From: Rhodospirillaceae bacterium
Lineage (GTDB): Bacteria > Pseudomonadota > Alphaproteobacteria > UBA11073
NCBI GenBank assembly: GCA_003536545.1
Contig: DPZW01000109.1
Span: forward strand, 1-8,338
DNA: 8,338 nucleotides
Direction: 5' to 3'
Numbering within the stretch: position 1 is the first letter of the stretch; every line of letters begins with the position of its first letter. Positions 7,090-8,338 of the stretch are shown here, in pieces. The position numbers were made by a program, and so were the translations under genes. The notes beneath the pieces were generated by a model, which was given only the letters and a program-made list of their open reading frames with translations, made no database searches and had not been told where the DNA came from.

Positions 7090-7143
7090 CAAATCCTTGT
7101 TATCTCTCGCCAATTGGGGGATTCTGCTATCTGAGGACGGAAA

Positions 7144-7220
7144 TGGTAGGCCTGGCCGGACTCGAACCGACGACAACACCGTTATGAGCGGCGCGTTCTA
7201 ACCAACTGAACTACAGGCCC
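7144..7220 (-). tRNA. tRNA with anticodon CAT, probably tRNA-Ile2
   Basis: A complete 77-base tRNA with encoded CCA. Read on the minus strand: acceptor GGGCCTG with CAGGCCT, D stem GTTC/GAAC, anticodon stem CGCCG/CGGTG around the loop CTCATAA, variable loop TTGTC, T stem GTCGG/CCGGC with loop TTCGAGT, discriminator A, then CCA. The anticodon CAT allows elongator Met, initiator Met or the lysidine-modified Ile2 tRNA. Initiator is unlikely because 1-72 is a G-U pair rather than a mismatch and the anticodon stem lacks the three G-C pairs. C4-G69 and C5-G68 match positions recognised by TilS in E. coli tRNA-Ile2, and the GGGCCTG acceptor resembles alphaproteobacterial Ile tRNAs, so Ile2 is favoured over Met. 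Position 1-72 is a G-U wobble, which is unusual. A copy of the first 19 bases lies just upstream. Confidence 0.95.
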
Positions 7221-7228
7221 TTACCAAA

Positions 7229-7327
7229 CCAACTTTATTTTAGCCGCACGCGCTTTTGGCTTCTACCGGACGAATGGTCCGGTACAGCCGCCGCGCTTCG
7301 CGGCAGGGCCAACTGAACTACAGGCCC
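7229..7327 (-). repeat. tRNA 5'-end duplicate with hairpin-rich insert
   Basis: The first 19 bases of the tRNA are repeated exactly at 7327-7309 (minus strand), 107 bases upstream of the true 5' end. The copy is followed by a 74-base segment (7308-7235) and then by AGTTGG again (7234-7229), with TT after it as in the intact tRNA. The segment has a GCCGCG/CGCGGC stem (7290-7304), a perfect 8-bp TACCGGAC/GTCCGGTA stem (7264-7284) extended by GGCT/AGCC, and imperfect inverted ends rich in GCCGC/GCGGC. In addition, GGGCC and GGCCC at 7327-7306 can pair. The 19-bp repeat is certain. The insertion interpretation is inferred. Confidence 0.7.
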
Positions 7328-7371
7328 ATTCCCAGAGATTTTTATAATGAATTAGCATAATTAAGAAAGCC

Positions 7372-7400
7372 TTGCCATCATTCCCTTCGCTGCATATGGT
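7372..7400 (+). promoter_or_regulatory. Candidate promoter of gapR
   Basis: TTGCCA (7372-7377, 5 of 6 to consensus) and TATGGT (7395-7400, 4 of 6) are separated by 17 bases. Transcription would begin near 7407 and give a leader of about 27 bases that carries the ribosome site. A TATAAT at 7343-7348 further upstream lacks a matching -35. Confidence 0.45.
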
Positions 7401-7433
7401 GCCGCCCTCCAGACTTTAAAAAAGGAATTCAAA

Positions 7434-7715
7434 ATGACAGCTGCTGCTCAAAAACAACCCATTCCAGCCGATCAGGTTGGCGGCGTTTCCGGCGCAAAAC
7501 TTAAGGCATTTGTAGAGCGTATTGAGCGCATGGAAGAAGAAAAATCCGGCGTGGCATCTGATATCCGTGATACTTATTCCGAAGCCAAAGCTTTCGGCTT
7601 CGACGCCAGGGTACTGCGCGCGATTGTGCGCATCCGCAAACAGGACACCGAAAAACGCCGCGAGCATGAGGAACTGCTGGATCTTTATAAAGCCGCACTG
7701 GGCATGGCCGAATAA
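7434..7715 (+). CDS. gapR: GapR-family nucleoid-associated protein (DUF2312)
   Basis: A 93-residue member of the DUF2312 family, whose characterised member is Caulobacter GapR (about 89 aa). GapR binds AT-rich, overtwisted DNA as a multimeric clamp, supports topoisomerase action and replication, and acts on the nucleoid. The core begins at VSGAKLKAFVERIERMEEEK (18-37), a helical stretch that forms the coiled coil. Next comes the SEAKAFGFD turn (49-57), then the basic helix VLRAIVRIRKQ (60-70) and the C-terminal EELLDLYKAALGM (79-91). AAAGGA at 7421-7426 sits 7 bases before the ATG. It is a single-gene unit: a candidate promoter precedes it and a strong terminator follows directly. The family is nearly confined to Alphaproteobacteria, which helps place the organism. 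Confidence 0.96.
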   Translation: MTAAAQKQPIPADQVGGVSGAKLKAFVERIERMEEEKSGVASDIRDTYSEAKAFGFDARVLRAIVRIRKQDTEKRREHEELLDLYKAALGMAE

Positions 7716-7716
7716 A

Positions 7717-7741
7717 AAACGGGAGGCTTTGCCTCCCGTTT
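7717..7741 (+). terminator. Bidirectional terminator between gapR and the membrane gene
   Basis: AAACGGGAGGC (7717-7727), loop TTT, GCCTCCCGTTT (7731-7741) forms a perfect 11-bp stem two bases after the gapR stop (TAA 7713-7715). On the + strand it is followed by TCTCT, a short U-rich tail. On the minus strand it runs into six T residues, so it should also end the convergent membrane-protein gene, which stops at 7759. Confidence 0.92.
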
Positions 7742-7758
7742 CTCTATGCAAATAATAT

Positions 7759-8244
7759 TTATTTGCTGCAGCTGCTATCCTTGCACTTGCTGCATAACAT
7801 AGACAGCACGTAGCCAACGATCACGCCCCAGACGATGCTGCCAGCCAGCCATTTGATGGCAAGTTCCAGCGGCATCGGCATCCAGATATAGGCAGCGAAA
7901 TTGGTAATCCCCAAAATTAATCCCAACAGGAGGCCAAATTTGGTACCGGTATTCGGGCAGGCACCTTTGCATTCACGGCCTTTTGCAAAATAGCAATATA
8001 AGGCCGACACCCCGAACGCGAGTACGAGGTGATAAATAATGCAAAAACTCATCATACCCTGCATTTCTGCTTGAGGCCGCCAGAGCGCGGCAGTCGCCTC
8101 ATAATCCGCCTTCAGCAGCATGCCGTGGAAAATCCAGTCGAACAGAAAAGTGACCACCGCAACCACAACGGTGCCAATAAGAATTTTTTTGAGCGAACAG
8201 CCCGTGATTGGGCAGGTCATTTCAGTCTTTTCATTTTCAGTCAT
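7759..8244 (-). CDS. Small four-helix membrane protein with cysteine clusters
   Basis: A 161-residue integral membrane protein. I do not recognise a named family, though the FDWIFHGMLLKADYEATAALWRP stretch has the look of a conserved domain. Hydrophobic helices lie at about 20-41, 65-87, 102-123 and 130-150. The N-terminus, the loop between helices 2 and 3, and the C-terminus are all rich in Lys and Cys: C11/C16 (CPITGC), C92/C96 (CKGAC) and C151/C154/C159 (CSKCKDSSC). With four helices these three parts face the same side, probably the cytoplasm by the positive-inside rule, and could form a metal or redox site. Helix 1 carries W38, H40 and D37 at its outer end. The start is the second of two adjacent ATGs (8244), because AAAGGAG (8257-8251) lies 6 bases before it and only 3 before the ATG at 8247. 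An upstream in-frame TTG at 8265 is unlikely. The gene shares the bidirectional terminator with gapR. Confidence 0.85.
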   Translation of the reverse strand: MTENEKTEMTCPITGCSLKKILIGTVVVAVVTFLFDWIFHGMLLKADYEATAALWRPQAEMQGMMSFCIIYHLVLAFGVSALYCYFAKGRECKGACPNTGTKFGLLLGLILGITNFAAYIWMPMPLELAIKWLAGSIVWGVIVGYVLSMLCSKCKDSSCSK

Positions 8245-8338
8245 CATTTGCTCCTTTGGCCGCAAGTTTTTTTGACGTGGAATCGGAAATTACCACAAAA
8301 CAAGCAAGTTTATAAGGGAACTACGAAGTGGCGGGAAT

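Larger units (their letters stand above)
6872..7143. other. Intergenic region with a GANTC cluster and palindromes
   Basis: No gene is seen in these 272 bases. They hold the phasin leader and its candidate promoter. Four GANTC sites (6935, 7040, 7055, 7120) lie here, with a fifth in the tRNA just beyond (7159). There is a 10-bp palindrome AGCAATTGCT (6962-6971), a TGCTGC/GCAGCA hairpin (6968-6982) and a 7-bp inverted repeat TCGAATC/GATTCGA (7038-7044 and 7055-7061) whose arms carry two of the GANTC sites. Confidence 0.6.

Noticed and set aside
6975..7187. 70-codon + strand frame ending in GLAGLEPTT
   Set aside because: Its end is the antisense of the tRNA, a well-known false translation; the rest lies in non-coding sequence and has no good ribosome site.
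7343..7348. TATAAT as a gapR promoter -10
   Set aside because: No acceptable -35 lies 16-18 bases upstream; TTGCCA-17-TATGGT nearer the gene is better. The AT-rich patch may instead serve the minus-strand tRNA.
7416..7817. 133-codon minus-strand frame across gapR and the terminator
   Set aside because: It overlaps a clear gapR and a terminator hairpin, so it is a shadow frame.
8314..8338. Possible start of a + strand gene (AAGGGA then GTG at 8328)
   Set aside because: The spacing is right for a start, but only three codons remain before the window ends, so coding cannot be judged.

Overview
The window looks like ordinary chromosome of an alphaproteobacterium with about 50% GC. The pointers are a GapR/DUF2312 nucleoid protein, a phasin, a class I-beta aspartate aminotransferase of the aspartate/prephenate type, a clpS-clpA pair, and a CAT-anticodon tRNA whose acceptor stem resembles alphaproteobacterial isoleucine tRNAs. 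There is no integrase, transposase, phage gene, CRISPR array or defence cassette. I cannot name the genus.

Layout from left to right. A short unrecognised gene (25-567, +) converges on a pentapeptide-repeat gene (577-1773, -). That gene diverges from a two-gene unit on the + strand: aspartate aminotransferase (1869-3104) and a long-form RidA protein (3128-3595). The RidA stop codon overlaps the stop codon of clpA, which is read from the other strand. The minus-strand unit clpS (5914-6231) then clpA (3592-5901) encodes the N-degron adaptor and the AAA+ unfoldase that feed ClpP. It starts from a good promoter placed so that clpS would be leaderless. Upstream of it lies a phasin gene (6338-6871, -) ending in a strong intrinsic terminator. 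A 272-base intergenic region follows, unusually rich in GANTC sites, then a tRNA with anticodon CAT (7144-7220, -). Just 5' of the tRNA are a partial copy of its own 5' end and a small hairpin-rich insert. gapR (7434-7715, +) and a cysteine-rich four-helix membrane protein (7765-8244, -) converge on a shared bidirectional terminator. The last ~90 bases hold only the leader of that membrane gene and perhaps the start of a gene that leaves the window.

How the genes work together: clpS and clpA form one functional module. The aminotransferase and RidA are a plausible metabolic pair, a PLP enzyme beside an enamine/imine deaminase. The rest appear to be independent transcription units. No undescribed multi-gene system is evident. 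The signals most worth a second look are the damaged tRNA duplication with its palindromic insert, the GANTC cluster, the leaderless clpS promoter and the two well-formed starts of the phasin gene.
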